In this document: piece after piece, positions 34,400 through 45,286 of the stretch | Numbering within the stretch: the first letter of the stretch is position 1 | Layout: every line of letters begins with the position of its first letter | Source of the DNA: Chamaecyparis obtusa | Taxonomy: Eukaryota > Streptophyta > Pinopsida > Cupressales > Cupressaceae | Reading direction: 5' to 3' | Length of the DNA stretch: 64,000 bases | Assembly (NCBI GenBank): GCA_027943335.1 | Contig: BSBK01006394.1 | Location: 558,001 to 622,000 of the forward strand | Made by a program: the position numbers and the translations under genes | The notes under the pieces: generated by a model | What the model was told of the DNA's origin: nothing | What the model saw: the letters and a program-made list of their open reading frames with translations, nothing else | Database searches by the model: none

Positions 34400-35356
34400 T
34401 GTTAGAATAAATGAGAAGGGGGTGAATCAGTTAGATCATTTATCCTATAGTCCCAAATACAAATATGTAACACACAAATTAATGATTTAATGTGGAAACC
34501 CTGCTAAGGGAAAAAACACCTGGGACCGGTAACCCAAAATAATTTTCACTCTTCTGAAGTAAGCTTGGTGAAGAGCCAACCTTGTTAAAGGTTACAAACA
34601 CACTTTTAGGTGTGACCTTGTTAGAGGATTTAAGACTAATAGTTAACTTTCAACCAGCATTCACTATGGTTTCAATAAGATAACAATGGACATTCCTTGA
34701 ATGACATAGGGGCATAACATAAGATGGTTAAGTCCACTCAGTTAGGAGATTTTCTGTATCAATGGTTAAACTAAAATAGTAGTTGATCTGATTACAATAC
34801 AACTTAATTTGTAAATGTTCAGATCTATTCTAAGCCCATACAAATCCTCTGATCAATATTTCAATTCACTTCCTCAACTTACTTTCACTCGGTAATAGCT
34901 CTCTGATGCTCGGTACTATTCTGCAGTTTGGTTCTCCTTCAATCAGTTTGATCAAGCATGCATGAAATTGTATTCATGAAAAATTTCTATAGTCTTCTTT
35001 CTTTCGGCATGTTTTAATTCCATCCTTTATCTCTTCTTTGAATTTTGTCAGTTGTGGATCTCATAACAAACTTTATCCTCAATCTCAAAATCATAACAAT
35101 TTCCAGCTCATCATTTTCTGTCGGCTGAACTAAGCATTTAATACTTTCATCCATACTCGGTTAACAAAGAAATGCATCAATGAACACAAGCTCGGTTAAT
35201 ACTATTTCTTGGTATACACTACACTAGCTTAGTGTATACTAAAGTGCTTTATTTACCGACCACATTGCCTTGTACAATTTTGCTTCCTTCTTCATAATAG
35301 ATTAATGCAACATAATCAAGTCAACAATATGAGATCATAGAGTCATCAATAAGTTA
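34400..35356 (-). repeat. Element C 5' LTR, outer part missing
   Basis: It matches the 3' LTR up to catcaataagtta and then switches abruptly to the end of the LTR of fragment D at about 35357. The outer ~260 bp (U3 start) are absent. Confidence 0.85.
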
Positions 35357-36320
35357 TTAGTATAATAAATAGAATTATGCAAATATTAACACACAAAAGA
35401 GAACACAATAACACAATGTTTAACGTGGTTCACCCAATCCCTGGGCTACGTCCACCAACAGCAAGTTTGATATCTTTATTATTATCCAATGATTACAAAG
35501 TGAAACTTGCAACTCAATACCGCCACTGGAAGCTACAAAAAACCCACATCACATAACTCTCCAACCCTAAGCCCTTTTACAAGTATTTTTTACTTAACCT
35601 AATTAGGGCAAAAAATACTCTGACTAATAGAAAATTGATGGCTGCCCCAGGACCCCGCAAGGGGCTCTACCCCTTGACTCTAAGCTTGGGGGCATTGCCC
35701 CCAATCCCCTGTAGATAAGTCTAGGAAGAAACCACGTCGAAAGAACCTGAGTCTAATTAGGCTCCACATACATAACAATCTCCCACTTGGAGACTGATCA
35801 GACTCCACAACAATATCCTCCCAGTTGGAGACTGATCAACCAAACCTATAGCTCCCATTGGAATAAAGAAACCACCCTGGACTCTGTTGTTCTTTTATTC
35901 TATTTAGTCTAGAAGACCAACCAAAGTTGAAGAGGAATTCAGCTTCTCCCTTGTCATTTCCTTTGTAAACATGTCTGTCGGATTGTCATTTGTATGTATC
36001 TTCTCCAAATTTAACTGTCCATCATCCAAAACTGACCGAATGAAATGATATCGCAATCATATGTGCTTTGTTTTTTAGTGCAAAGTAGAATTCTTTGCAA
36101 GATGAATGTCACTCTGACTATTTGAATACAAATAATTATCTGCCTGTGGATGTCCCAATTCTTCCATGAAGAATTGAATCCATATCATCTCCTTGGCTAC
36201 CTCTGTAGTAGCAACATACTTTGCCTTTGTAGTGGATAAAGCATTCACCTTTTGTAACTAAGAAATCCATCTCACTACTATCCCATCAACAGTAAATACT
36301 TCCCTTGTCTTCACATCCAA
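35357..36320 (-). mobile_element. Fragment D: 3' end of another copia element (RNase H plus 3' LTR)
   Basis: Minus-strand RNase H is readable from about 36320 to 35880 (VNALSTTKAKYVATTEVAKE, DSQSDIHLAKNS-like and HTNDNPTDMFTK blocks). A polypurine tract follows (35778-35790, agtgggagattg) and then a ~421-bp LTR starting TGTTATGTATG at 35777. Its R-like part holds the gggattgggtgaaccacgtt block common in plant copia LTRs. The 5' end joins ORF2 of element B in mid-gene and the LTR end joins a broken LTR of C, so large deletions are implied. Confidence 0.82.
35778..35835 (-). repeat. Duplicated polypurine-tract region of fragment D
   Basis: On the plus strand caatctcccacttggagactgatca-type and caatatcctcccagttggagactgatca-type blocks (each over about 28 bp) repeat with a period of about 35 bp, giving two candidate plus-strand priming sites. 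Confidence 0.7.
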
Positions 36321-36329
36321 CTACTTCTT

Positions 36330-37725
36330 CTTTAGATTTGGTGAAGGGGAAACCGGTGTAGAGTCTTCATTTTTATCTGACTCGGTTTTGTCACTGTCAT
36401 GTGGCTTGTCAATTAGCATCAACTAACCTTCGGTTGCTACTTCAACTGGTGCACTATCAGATGATCTAGAATCATCTCCAAATTTCTCTACAAGAGTCTT
36501 CATTTTTTTCTTGACTTCTTTGTTATCTTACCGATAACCAAGTCTATTTTTATTCTTGTCTTGGCCTCTTATATGTTCCAAACCTTTCTTCTTTTACATT
36601 CTTGGGAGTAGCCAATAAAGCCTAAATTTATTTGAAAGCAAAATTAATATCTATCTCGTATCCCATAAGTGCTAACCATTTAGTCCTAGGCTCCATAGCC
36701 TTTATCAATGTGTGGTCAATGTCCACAAGAAAACATATCTCCTTCTCATAATCTTCTACTAGTTGAATGGGAATTCTGCTCCGAGAATTAATTTTACTCT
36801 TGAATTATTCAAAGTAATTATCTAAGACATTATTGAGATTATTTCCCAAGTTCTTAATCAAATCTGAAATATGTGATATCACTAGCTTTTCAGTTGACCA
36901 CTCTATATTACCGACAGAAGGGAAAAATAATTGCACATAAAATAATATGAAAACTAGTAGGGATCCAAACTTACATATGTTGGACTTCACTGACTGGATT
37001 GTCTTCATGTTCTCTTCAACTTGCCTCAATAGAAGCTCGGCTAGGTCCAATTGATAACCTTTCTTAACCATTCAGTATGCAATATCAACATCTCCACAAG
37101 GCACATTGTTATGTCTGCTCAACTGAAAGATTTTATAACCAATGACATGCGCTGCATATTTTACCTCTGGGTCATTTATTGAATGAATCTTTAGTGCACG
37201 GCCATCCCATTCAGCTCCGGTGTTCTTCTTGATATCTGCTCTCAATGCACTGTGAATTGCCTTCTCTTTATCTATGGTAGAAAACCGAGTGACCGCATGA
37301 ATCATCTTCTTTGTAATTTCTACTGGTCCATCCAACCAAAACTTTCCATCATGAAATTGGCTGAGAACAACCCTAATCCATTCGCTCTTAAACTCCTTCA
37401 AAAAATTTAGAGCATTTGTTAAACCTAGTACTTCCAGTAATTTGTGTTCAGGTTTCAATTTACCATCTTCTCTACAAAGCTTCTGATAAGCTGCATACAT
37501 ATCAAAGTCTCCTATTTCACCAATCTTGCAGTGAATGTATGATCTTACATCTTTGATTAACAGAACCCTAGGGGGTATGCTTGAAAAAGCTCCCGCTGAA
37601 TCCATTTTGGATGCAACTTCAGGGTGAAGTTTGTATCATGGTTCATTGCAGGTTGTAGACACTATCAAATTTACTTCCTCCTTGTCTCCCAACTTAGGTT
37701 TGTTTACATTCGATGTGGATGCCAT
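36330..37725 (-). pseudogene. ORF2 of element B: conserved unknown retroelement protein, N-terminal part
   Basis: The ATG at 37725 gives MASTSNVNKP, matching A. The open segment 37605-37072 is the best preserved copy of the core: DVRSYIHCKI, WIRVVLSQFHDGKFWL, GPVEITKKMIHAV, EWDGRALKI, VKYAAHVIGYKIFQLSR and DVDIAY. It continues at 37071-36805 with GYQLDLAELLLRQVEENM and KFGSLLVFILFYVQ, then decayed RIPIQLVEDYEKEICF- and PRTKWLALMGYE-like blocks. A TGA (likely from CGA) lies between 37725 and 37605. The charged tail is cut by fragment D. No known enzymatic motif is visible. Confidence 0.82.
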
Positions 37726-38280
37726 TTTTCTTTAATCTAGGATTTTGGTAAGTAGTATGAATCAGCTTGGTAGTAACTATACTTACTCAGAAATAATGAT
37801 GAACTCACTCAGAAGATTGAATCTACACTTGAATGCTCTTGAAAATCTTTAGCTCTTAAATTGCTCTTAGAAAATCATTTGCTCTTCGAAATCGCTTGGT
37901 GAAGAAATAAACTAATTTCTCCATCTATTTATAACTTTTTAAAATTCCCACTCAAAGTACTTGTAATAAATGCTCGACCTACCTACAGCTCGACAACAAC
38001 TATCAACTCAGTGATACTCACAAAATATCAACAGCTCAGTTAACACATAACTTTCCACTTGGTTATTACTGATACCTGGTTAACCTTGCATAATAGTCAC
38101 CAACGGGTAATTCTTTACTCGGTCTAACATATACTGACTATATAATTTTGAAAGCTCAAAACTTATAAACCATAATGGATCTTAATTCATGTAGATTTGG
38201 TATGTGCACAACTAACATAAGGAACTATATGTAAAATATGATCAATCTGAATTATCAGTTCCAAACATACCTTTTTCAAC
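37726..38280 (-). other. ORF1-ORF2 spacer of element B
   Basis: About 555 bp with no gene but rich in ctcggt/accgag-type motifs, like the LTR U3. ORF2 may be expressed from an internal promoter or by splicing; this is inference. Confidence 0.5.
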
Positions 38281-39669
38281 TTAAGTGGAGGTGCCAATGT
38301 CACCCAATCCAATGGATGAGGTTTCACCGACTGCATTTCTTGACTCAACATTCTCATTTGATGCCTTTCTCCACATAGTGTTTCTTATCCTCATGATATC
38401 TAAAATTATATTTCCATTCTCAAATATTTGTTCTTCTAGTGCTCGATCTTTGTAATCTTTACTTAAGTGACCAACTTTGTGATAGTGCAAACATGCCATA
38501 CCAGTTCTTGTCCATCTTCGAGATTGTTCAACCCATCTCTTCCTCATGAAATTAGCTACAATGTGTCCATACCTTCCACATACTGTGTAGTTAACCCATG
38601 AGTTATAATCCCAAGTGTAAGCATTATTTTGTCTTCTCGGTTGATAGGATTTGTTTGGTCCTTTCAGTGTCCAGACTTGCTTCATCTTTGTTTCTTGTGA
38701 GGTGTTTCCATGCTTGTTGCAAGTATAATAGAGTTTCTCCATGTGAGGTTTTTTAGGAGTCCTATTCAACTTAGATCTGCATTCATATGTTTGATGTCCA
38801 AACTTTTTACAGTTATAGCAATGACCATTAAATTTAGGAGTGGTTTTTGGTTTACCTTGTGCTTTACTCCTACAAACATTTGAAGTGTGTCCCGGTTTGC
38901 CACAGTGATAGCATGTTAGTGTCTTAGGTCTCTGATTTTGATTGCTATTCACTTGTTCAACTTTCTTGGATGATTCTCCTTGCTTGGTGTATCCTAATCC
39001 TATAGTGCTTCCAAGTCCTCTTTGACTAATCATAAAATCATCAATTTTCTTAGAACTATCTTCAGCCTTTTTCATCATTTCATTGTATTGTAGCTTCATC
39101 TTCACTTCATTTCTTAGTTTTTCATTTTCTTCCTTGAGTACTCCAATATCTTCAATTTTTCTTGACAACTCTCCATTTACTTAGTTGATCTCCTAATTTA
39201 TAATAATCATTTGATTGGATATTTCAAAGTGATGCTCGGTAAGTCTCAGTATCTCAGTTTCTTTTACTTGTAGTTGTTCAGTCATCTGTCTTCTGTCTTC
39301 AATAGCCAATTTTCTCTCTTGTTCAGCTTGTCTAGCATTGTTTATCACATCAATCATTCTCACCATTTGTGTCTCCTAGCCAATCTGTAGGTCGTTCACT
39401 TATTCATTCAAATGAAGATTTTTCTCAAACAAATCAAAAAATGCACTTTTAGAACCATCAGAAATACTGCCTGAACTAGATCCAATATTATCAAATAATT
39501 CATCAATATCTTCTTCATGGTAGTTAGTCTCATTTTCCAGAATAGCCAAGTTCTTTCTCTGAACCAGTAACTTCTTCAATGTATCCTTAGCTTGTTTGTA
39601 TTGCTCAATAAACATCTACATCTAAATCTTTTGATTCTCTATATTTTTGTCCAAATTGTATCTCTCCAT
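38281..39669 (-). pseudogene. ORF1 of element B: coiled-coil protein with five zinc knuckles
   Basis: One frame of 463 codons runs from the ATG at 39669, about 50 bp after the primer site, to the TAA at 38281, with a few internal stops and no frame change. The first ~200 residues are coiled-coil (KQAKDTLKKLLVQRKN; ERKLAIEDRRQM). The last 295 codons (39168-38281) are open and contain CYHCGKPGHTSNVC and CYNCKKFGHQTYEC, both complete CCHC knuckles, followed by three degenerate ones (YYTCNKHGNTSQET, TVCGRYGHIVANFM, CLHYHKVGHLSKDY), each with one or more cysteines or a histidine replaced. The end VGETSSIGLGDIGTST is shared with A. It probably packages element RNA. Confidence 0.85.
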
Positions 39670-39718
39670 GATTAGATCTTTACTCTTTAGTGGTTAAACC
39701 ATCCAATAAGAGATCTAA

Positions 39719-39732
39719 GCTCTTATACCAAT
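39719..39732 (-). promoter_or_regulatory. Primer binding site of element B
   Basis: The minus strand reads attggtataagagc after the LTR end ccaaca, one mismatch from the initiator-Met site. Confidence 0.85.
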
Positions 39733-41064
39733 TGTTGGAATGAAGAGATAAGGTACTGAGACAGGAGGGGTGAATCAGTGCCCTCTAAAACTTTTAACTT
39801 CAAACTTAATTAGAAAATAGTAGTAAACTTAGTCTATCCAACTAAATCCATTGTATGCATCATTCGTTCAATTAACTTATAAATGTAAATTACATGAAAA
39901 CAAACAACAATTCAATCACATAACACAAGTATTTTGGTTACGTAGAAACCCTTGTGAGAAGGTAAAAACTGTGGTGGGGATGAAACCCACAAATTCTTAA
40001 CTACTATAGATAATAAGTATGTCGGTTAAGACTACAAGTTGTGATCACTTCTAATGATCTTACCCTATTAGGAGTAACAATAAGATTGACTAGATCTACC
40101 TGGTTAAAGCATTTCAACAACACTACTTGAGTGTGTACTCGGTAAAGAGATTTACAATAAGACTCTTAGGTCTACTCTGTTAAGAGATTTTTCCAACTTT
40201 GTTATAATTATTAGAGAATAATAGAAAGTATCTGTAATTGACAACTTATACTTGTCTGAAACATATCTATGAAATATCAATGTAAATCACCTTAAAGTTT
40301 AGATATTGTTCCTTTGTACTACTCGATAGCCTTGACTGAATATCTTTGAATACTACTCAACCTTGTCTGATAACTGATGTCTTGAAGATGACTGCTTGCT
40401 TCAAGATCTCCTTCTTAACCTTTGTATTCTTATGTCAAAACTTATCAAGACTCTATGTCAAAATGTCATGAAATACAAATATATATCATACTGTTATGAT
40501 TTCCATCACCGCTTAACCTTCATGACCTAATTAGGTTTAAATCATCTTAGGAAAAATAACCTAAGATCTACAGTATACAAAAATAACCTAGATCTAACAA
40601 TTAAATAGAGATAATCATCACATTTAATTATTACATCTACAATAAATGATCCTCGATCTTGGTAAAACATTTTTTGATTCTGTTGTAACCATTTTCATAG
40701 ATAAATGTACCAAAACTGACTACTATGCCATTTCCTAGATTGCTCGATAAACACTATCAATATTGTTTGATAAATACACTAGTGCTCAATGTCCAGTCTG
40801 CTCAGTGTCCAATCTACTCGGTGTTTACTAACACTCGGTATCAGTATACACTGATGCTCAGTAAAACTACTCTGGTGCTCGGTTAAAATTGTTTCCTTTT
40901 GGTTCTCGTTATTGCCTTGTGACTACTCGATATGAAGGTTTATATAGTTAACCGACTAGCATATGTAGCTTGTAGTTCTTCCTTTTACCGACTGAATAGC
41001 ATAGGTAACCGACTAATCTTCTTTGATACTAATGACAATACTTAATTCTCAAATAGAGATAACA
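39733..41064 (-). repeat. Element B 5' LTR (1332 bp)
   Basis: The minus strand runs from TGTTATCTC to cattccaaca, with U5 gattcacccctcctgtctcag. U3 (about 40740-41000 on the plus strand) holds at least six ctcggtgtttactg / cagtatacactg-like motifs. Confidence 0.88.
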
Positions 41065-41595
41065 CAATTTTCTTAGAATTTTACTTACTATAGTGTCTTC
41101 TTTAATTGTTCCACCTACTCCTCGGGTAGCATTCACCACTTCATTGACTTGGTTTTTGTAGTGTGTAATGTTTTCACCTTCTTTCATTATCATATCATCA
41201 AAATTTGCTCTTAAGCTTTATGCCTTTCCCTTAGCATATTTACATCGCCTCCGTGAACTAGTGTAAGCTTGTCCCACATATGTTTTGCAGTTATAGTTCT
41301 TGATGTCTTCAAACTCAGCACCTGATAAGGAAGAATCAATGTCAATCATCATTGCATTATGTTCTTGTCTCTCTTTCATCCAATTGATAGTCAAAGGACC
41401 AGTAGGGGTTATAAACTCATTTTCCAAGTAGTAAGGTACAAAATCTCCAATCCCTGATAGATATAGTTTCATCTTGCTTTTCCATGTTGAGAAATTGTCT
41501 TTGTTTAGCTTCGACACCTCTCTCTTATACATCTTGTCATCTATAACTTAAGTCCTTCAAACTTTCCTTCAAGTACTCAAGCTCTAATACCAATT
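41065..41595 (-). pseudogene. Copia gag start of element E
   Basis: The open segment 41532-41218 begins about 50 bp after the primer site and contains KLNKDNFSTWKSKMKLYL, INWMKERQEHNAMMIDID and a TYVGQAYTSSRRR block, typical of the copia gag (UBN2-type) N-terminus. It continues in readable form (LRANFDDMIMKEGENITHY and VNEVVNATRGVGG blocks) until the LTR of element B at 41065 cuts it just after VSKILR-like sequence. Primer site gctctaataccaatt is at 41581-41595 (plus-strand reading). Gag would build the virus-like particle. Confidence 0.88.
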
Positions 41596-43045
41596 TTTAG
41601 ATAACTAAGAGGGGGGGTGACTCATTTAAGTCTAGTTATCTCACAATCCCAAACACTCCCTAATGTATAAAACAAATCCTTTCATTAATCTAAACAACTC
41701 TGTAAAACTTTGTCGGTGCCTTTCTGTTCATTAACTGAATACTAATAAATTAACTAGTGTATATACTGATCAAACTAGTAATTGTAATGTGTAAAGTAAA
41801 ATAACAAATCATCACATCCATACACATATAACACTTGATTTTTAATGTGGAAACCCTGTTAGGGGAAAAACCACCTGGGACTAGTACCCAAAATAATTTC
41901 ACTCTTCTGAAGTGAGCTCGATTAAGAGTCAACCATGTTAAAGGTTACAAAACACACTGTAAGGTGTGACCTTGTTAGAGGATTTATCACTAATAGTTCT
42001 CTGTGACCATACTTGTGTCAACAAGAAAACAATCAATATTCATTGAATGTCATAATGAAATAAAGACTGTTAAGTCCCACTCGGTTAAGAGATTTATCTA
42101 TAGCAATGGTTAGAATACAATAGTAAATGATCTGATTCAATTAAAACTTTCTTTGTAGATTTTTAGATCTATGCTAAGCTCATAATACCTCTTGTCAATA
42201 TAATCTCTTCAATTTCTTCTTCTCCTCCAACTCTTCTCTACTCAGTTAATTCCTTTCTCTGATGCTCAGTGTAGTATGTAGATTTTCCCGATTCTATCTT
42301 CAACCTGTTTGACCAGCTATGCATGTTTACAATCTTCTCTTCACGTGCATTCTAGAATTAATTATGAATTTCTTGTCTCCTTAAATAGACATAATAAACC
42401 ATTTTATTCTCAGCCATAGATTTTGCCACTTAATCTCCATCATTGATTTTTTCACTTCAGTCTTTCTTGGAATGTGTGTCTCAAACACATTTCATTCTTC
42501 ATCATATGATCTGTCTTGAATTTTGTCAGTCATAGATCTTCATAAAAAACTTCATCATTAACCTCAAAATCATCCCATTTTGTCCAGCTCCTCATCTCAA
42601 GTCGGCAATCAAATAATTCTCCTATTTCTCCTTCTTTGTGAATACCATGATGTGTCGGTGATATCTAACTCAGATAATATTGTACTTGCTATACACTACA
42701 CTTGCTCGGTGTACACTATATCAAGTTGGTGTATACTGAATTCTATATTTACCAACCTCATAAACTTTTGCATTCTTGATCTTTAATTCATAATAGAATC
42801 ATGTAATACAATCAAATCACTCTCATAATGTCATAGAATCATCAATAAGTTACCCAATGAATACCATATCCATATCTAACTCATACATCTCACCTTCATA
42901 TTAATATCTCATTCCTTCACCATTATTACCTTCTTCATATATTTACAACTATCATGATAACTATAGTCAAAACTAGTTGACATCAATGACAATATAATAA
43001 CTTATTTAATGTCTTAGATATACCCTTGTAGCTTGGTAATCATCA
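41596..43045 (-). repeat. Element E 5' LTR (1450 bp)
   Basis: The minus strand runs from TGATGATTACC to the U5 end gagtcaccccccctcttag, ending taaaa (mutated from taaca). It is homologous to the LTRs of C and to the solo LTR at 10099-14318. U3 holds a ctcggtgtacact motif near 42704. Confidence 0.83.
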
Positions 43046-43089
43046 ATCTCTCCTTTTGAAGTATTCAATCAGTTGTAGTATAACACTGA

Positions 43090-43680
43090 TAACCAATTTG
43101 ATGTGATGTGATGAAACCAATTATCTTGAAAAGGCTTAACACAGATAATTGACTTGATATGGATCCCGATGAAGCCAATTATCTAAAGTCAATATCAATT
43201 TGATGAGATGTGATGGAATTTATATGCCCCTAGTTCTTGAATGATGATGAAACTATGATTTCAATAAGACCAATAAATTTGATATGGGACCTGATGAAAT
43301 TACTCATTTCCAAGATTGACTAACAACCTGATTGATCTTAGACCACCAACTTGATATGATGTCTGATGAAGTTGATGCCCCTAGTGATGTGATTTGATTT
43401 TCTTCAATATGATCCCTGATTCGATGATGATGTTTTAAGATTCAAATCTATTTGATGATCAGATTTGATAACAAGATATAGAATGATTTATATGTAAGGA
43501 TATGTTGATTATGATGCCCCCTCGAGAGTGAGATCAAAATGTGATAGAATAAATTTGATTGATGTTTAAAAATTTGATTTGAGAATATGTTGATTTGACT
43601 TATAAGATTGAGTTGATTTGGATGATTGAATGAAGAAGATTGATTTATAATCTATTTTGATTGAGCTCCCGATAATTATA
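43090..43680. repeat. Degenerate direct repeats (ttgatatgaNNcctgatgaag type)
   Basis: Blocks such as cttgatatggatcccgatga, tttgatatgggacctgatga, cttgatatgatgtctgatga and tttgatgagatgtgatgga recur at about 50-110-bp spacing, often followed by atgccccta. Confidence 0.55.
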
Positions 43681-44939
43681 TTGAAAAGATAGTGATCAAC
43701 CATGATGCTAGATGCAAGGATCTTACATGTGATACTCAACCATGTTTAATATAGATTTCCCTCATTGAGGTGATTTGATCAAGTCAAATGAATACAATAA
43801 TGAAATAAGCTCCCATAGAATGAGATGAAATATTCCATGATTGTTATTATTTGGATCCTTTTGTTATGGTTTTTCTCATCATAGAGCTTTTGTTAGCAAT
43901 AAGTAATAACATCGGTGGCTTTTAAAGTCAATGATGAAATAGAGTACTTACTTATGTTAGTGTTAGTTATAAGAAAGAAAAAAAAAACAAGAGCTCCTTC
44001 TATTCTTGTGCAATGATTTTGTTGTCCAAAATGACCCGTGTGTTCATATCCTTGGACTAATATTTTTTTGTACCTGCAATGACCCCTTATCATTCATATC
44101 CATGGGTAGATTTGTCTAATTTTGCACAATACTAAGAAATTTATTGATGCAAATAGACAAGGAAAGAGTTCCAACCTCACCTTTGTGTACAAATATTTGG
44201 AGTCAAGGTATGTGTGGTGTACCACATGAAATGGAGGATCTTATCACAAACACCCACAAATACTTGTCATTCAAAGATCATTGGTACAATTCACAAACAT
44301 CAATCAAAGAAAAGATCTTGCCCCATATCGGTGTTCCTCTAGTTTGTAGACATCATTGAGCTAGTCGGGAGACATGATATGCGAAAATAAATGATTATGA
44401 CTATCATATCTTCAAGCTAATTTTTGTTTAACTGTTGATTTTTTTATCTGTATATGGGGTTGAGAAATATTGGTGCTTGTGTGTAGTGCTAAGAAATACT
44501 ATCATCTGTTAAGGATTACTTGATTACTAAAATTCATCTGATTTGTGTTGATTTAATGATTGTTCATGTCCAAAATTATGATAAGATTATCTACAAAGTG
44601 TCAAAAAACACTGTTTGATAGGTTTGGCGTTGAAAAATAGCATTGTTTTAGTGGAAAACCATCTAGTAGTCGAGAGACTAGGATGATTGACTTTGATTGG
44701 TTAGATGATCAATTTAACAAGATACTAACATGGTTGATGGACTTCCTGATAGATTTCCCCCAATGAGATGCTAATACCTAGGATGAAGACATTAACAGAT
44801 TCCAAGCCATGATTGTTAGACACAAATTGACAAAGATGTAAAAGGTCACAAAAGCAACTGAATATATGTACAAGCAAGAAAAAAAGTTGAAGCCAATATA
44901 AGCAAGATAGATAAGCATTGTTTTGATAAATGGAGTATT

Positions 44940-45140
44940 AATCACAAGTAGAACTTGTTTATCAGGTTTTTACCACTTGGTCAATTTTGATGTTTTTTCT
45001 ACCAAGGCACCTATTTACCAGGTTTTCACCAAGGCACTTTTCTTATTTTCCAATTTTTTGTATGTTTTCTCTTTTTTTTTGTTTTTTTTTTTCACTTTTT
45101 TTATTCATCAAGGCACCTGTTTTCTAGGTTTTCACTAGGA
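44940..45140 (-). repeat. Gypsy post-integrase repeats, second copy
   Basis: The plus strand shows accaaggcacctatttacc, aggttttcaccaaggc and caaggcacctgttttct, the reverse complements of the units at 1385-1583. Confidence 0.65.
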
Positions 45141-45286
45141 TGATCATTTTTCAGAACTTTTTTCAATGTTTTTGGATTTTATGCTTTTCCACTATTTTTC
45201 TTTTTTTTTTAAGATCATTTTTTCACTATTTTTGGATTTCTTCAAGATAAATTTTCACTATATAGGTATTGCATCAAGAATGTCAG

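Larger units (their letters stand above)
30665..35356 (-). mobile_element. Element C: internally deleted Ty1/copia retrotransposon
   Basis: Reading along the minus strand there is a 5' LTR (35356-34400, outer end lost), an initiator-Met-like primer site (34386-34399), the integrase/reverse transcriptase linker, reverse transcriptase and RNase H (34061-~32450), a polypurine tract (31875-31890) and a 3' LTR (31874-30665). Gag, protease and integrase are missing: only about 340 bp separate the primer site from the reverse transcriptase. The outer part of the 5' LTR is lost at fragment D. Confidence 0.87.
36320..41064 (-). mobile_element. Element B: 3'-truncated coding non-autonomous LTR retrotransposon
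   Basis: On the minus strand: 5' LTR (41064-39733), primer site (39719-39732), ORF1 (39669-38281), a spacer, and ORF2 (37725 to ~36330), where fragment D takes over. ORF1, ORF2 and LTR are all homologous to element A, so A and B are two copies of one family. It sits inside the gag gene of element E, which breaks off at 41065 exactly at the LTR end. The downstream half and the second target duplication are lost. Confidence 0.85.
43046..45286 (-). other. 3' untranslated region of gypsy element H
   Basis: About 2.2 kb downstream of the H integrase, matching the length of the equivalent region at 1310-3656. It includes degenerate direct repeats (43090-43680) and the post-integrase repeats (44940-45140). 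The open stretch 44144-44359 (+) is unrecognised. Confidence 0.55.

Noticed and set aside
44144..44359. 71-codon ORF in the 3' region of H
   Set aside because: No recognisable domain, no related copy in the window, and it sits in decayed untranslated DNA.
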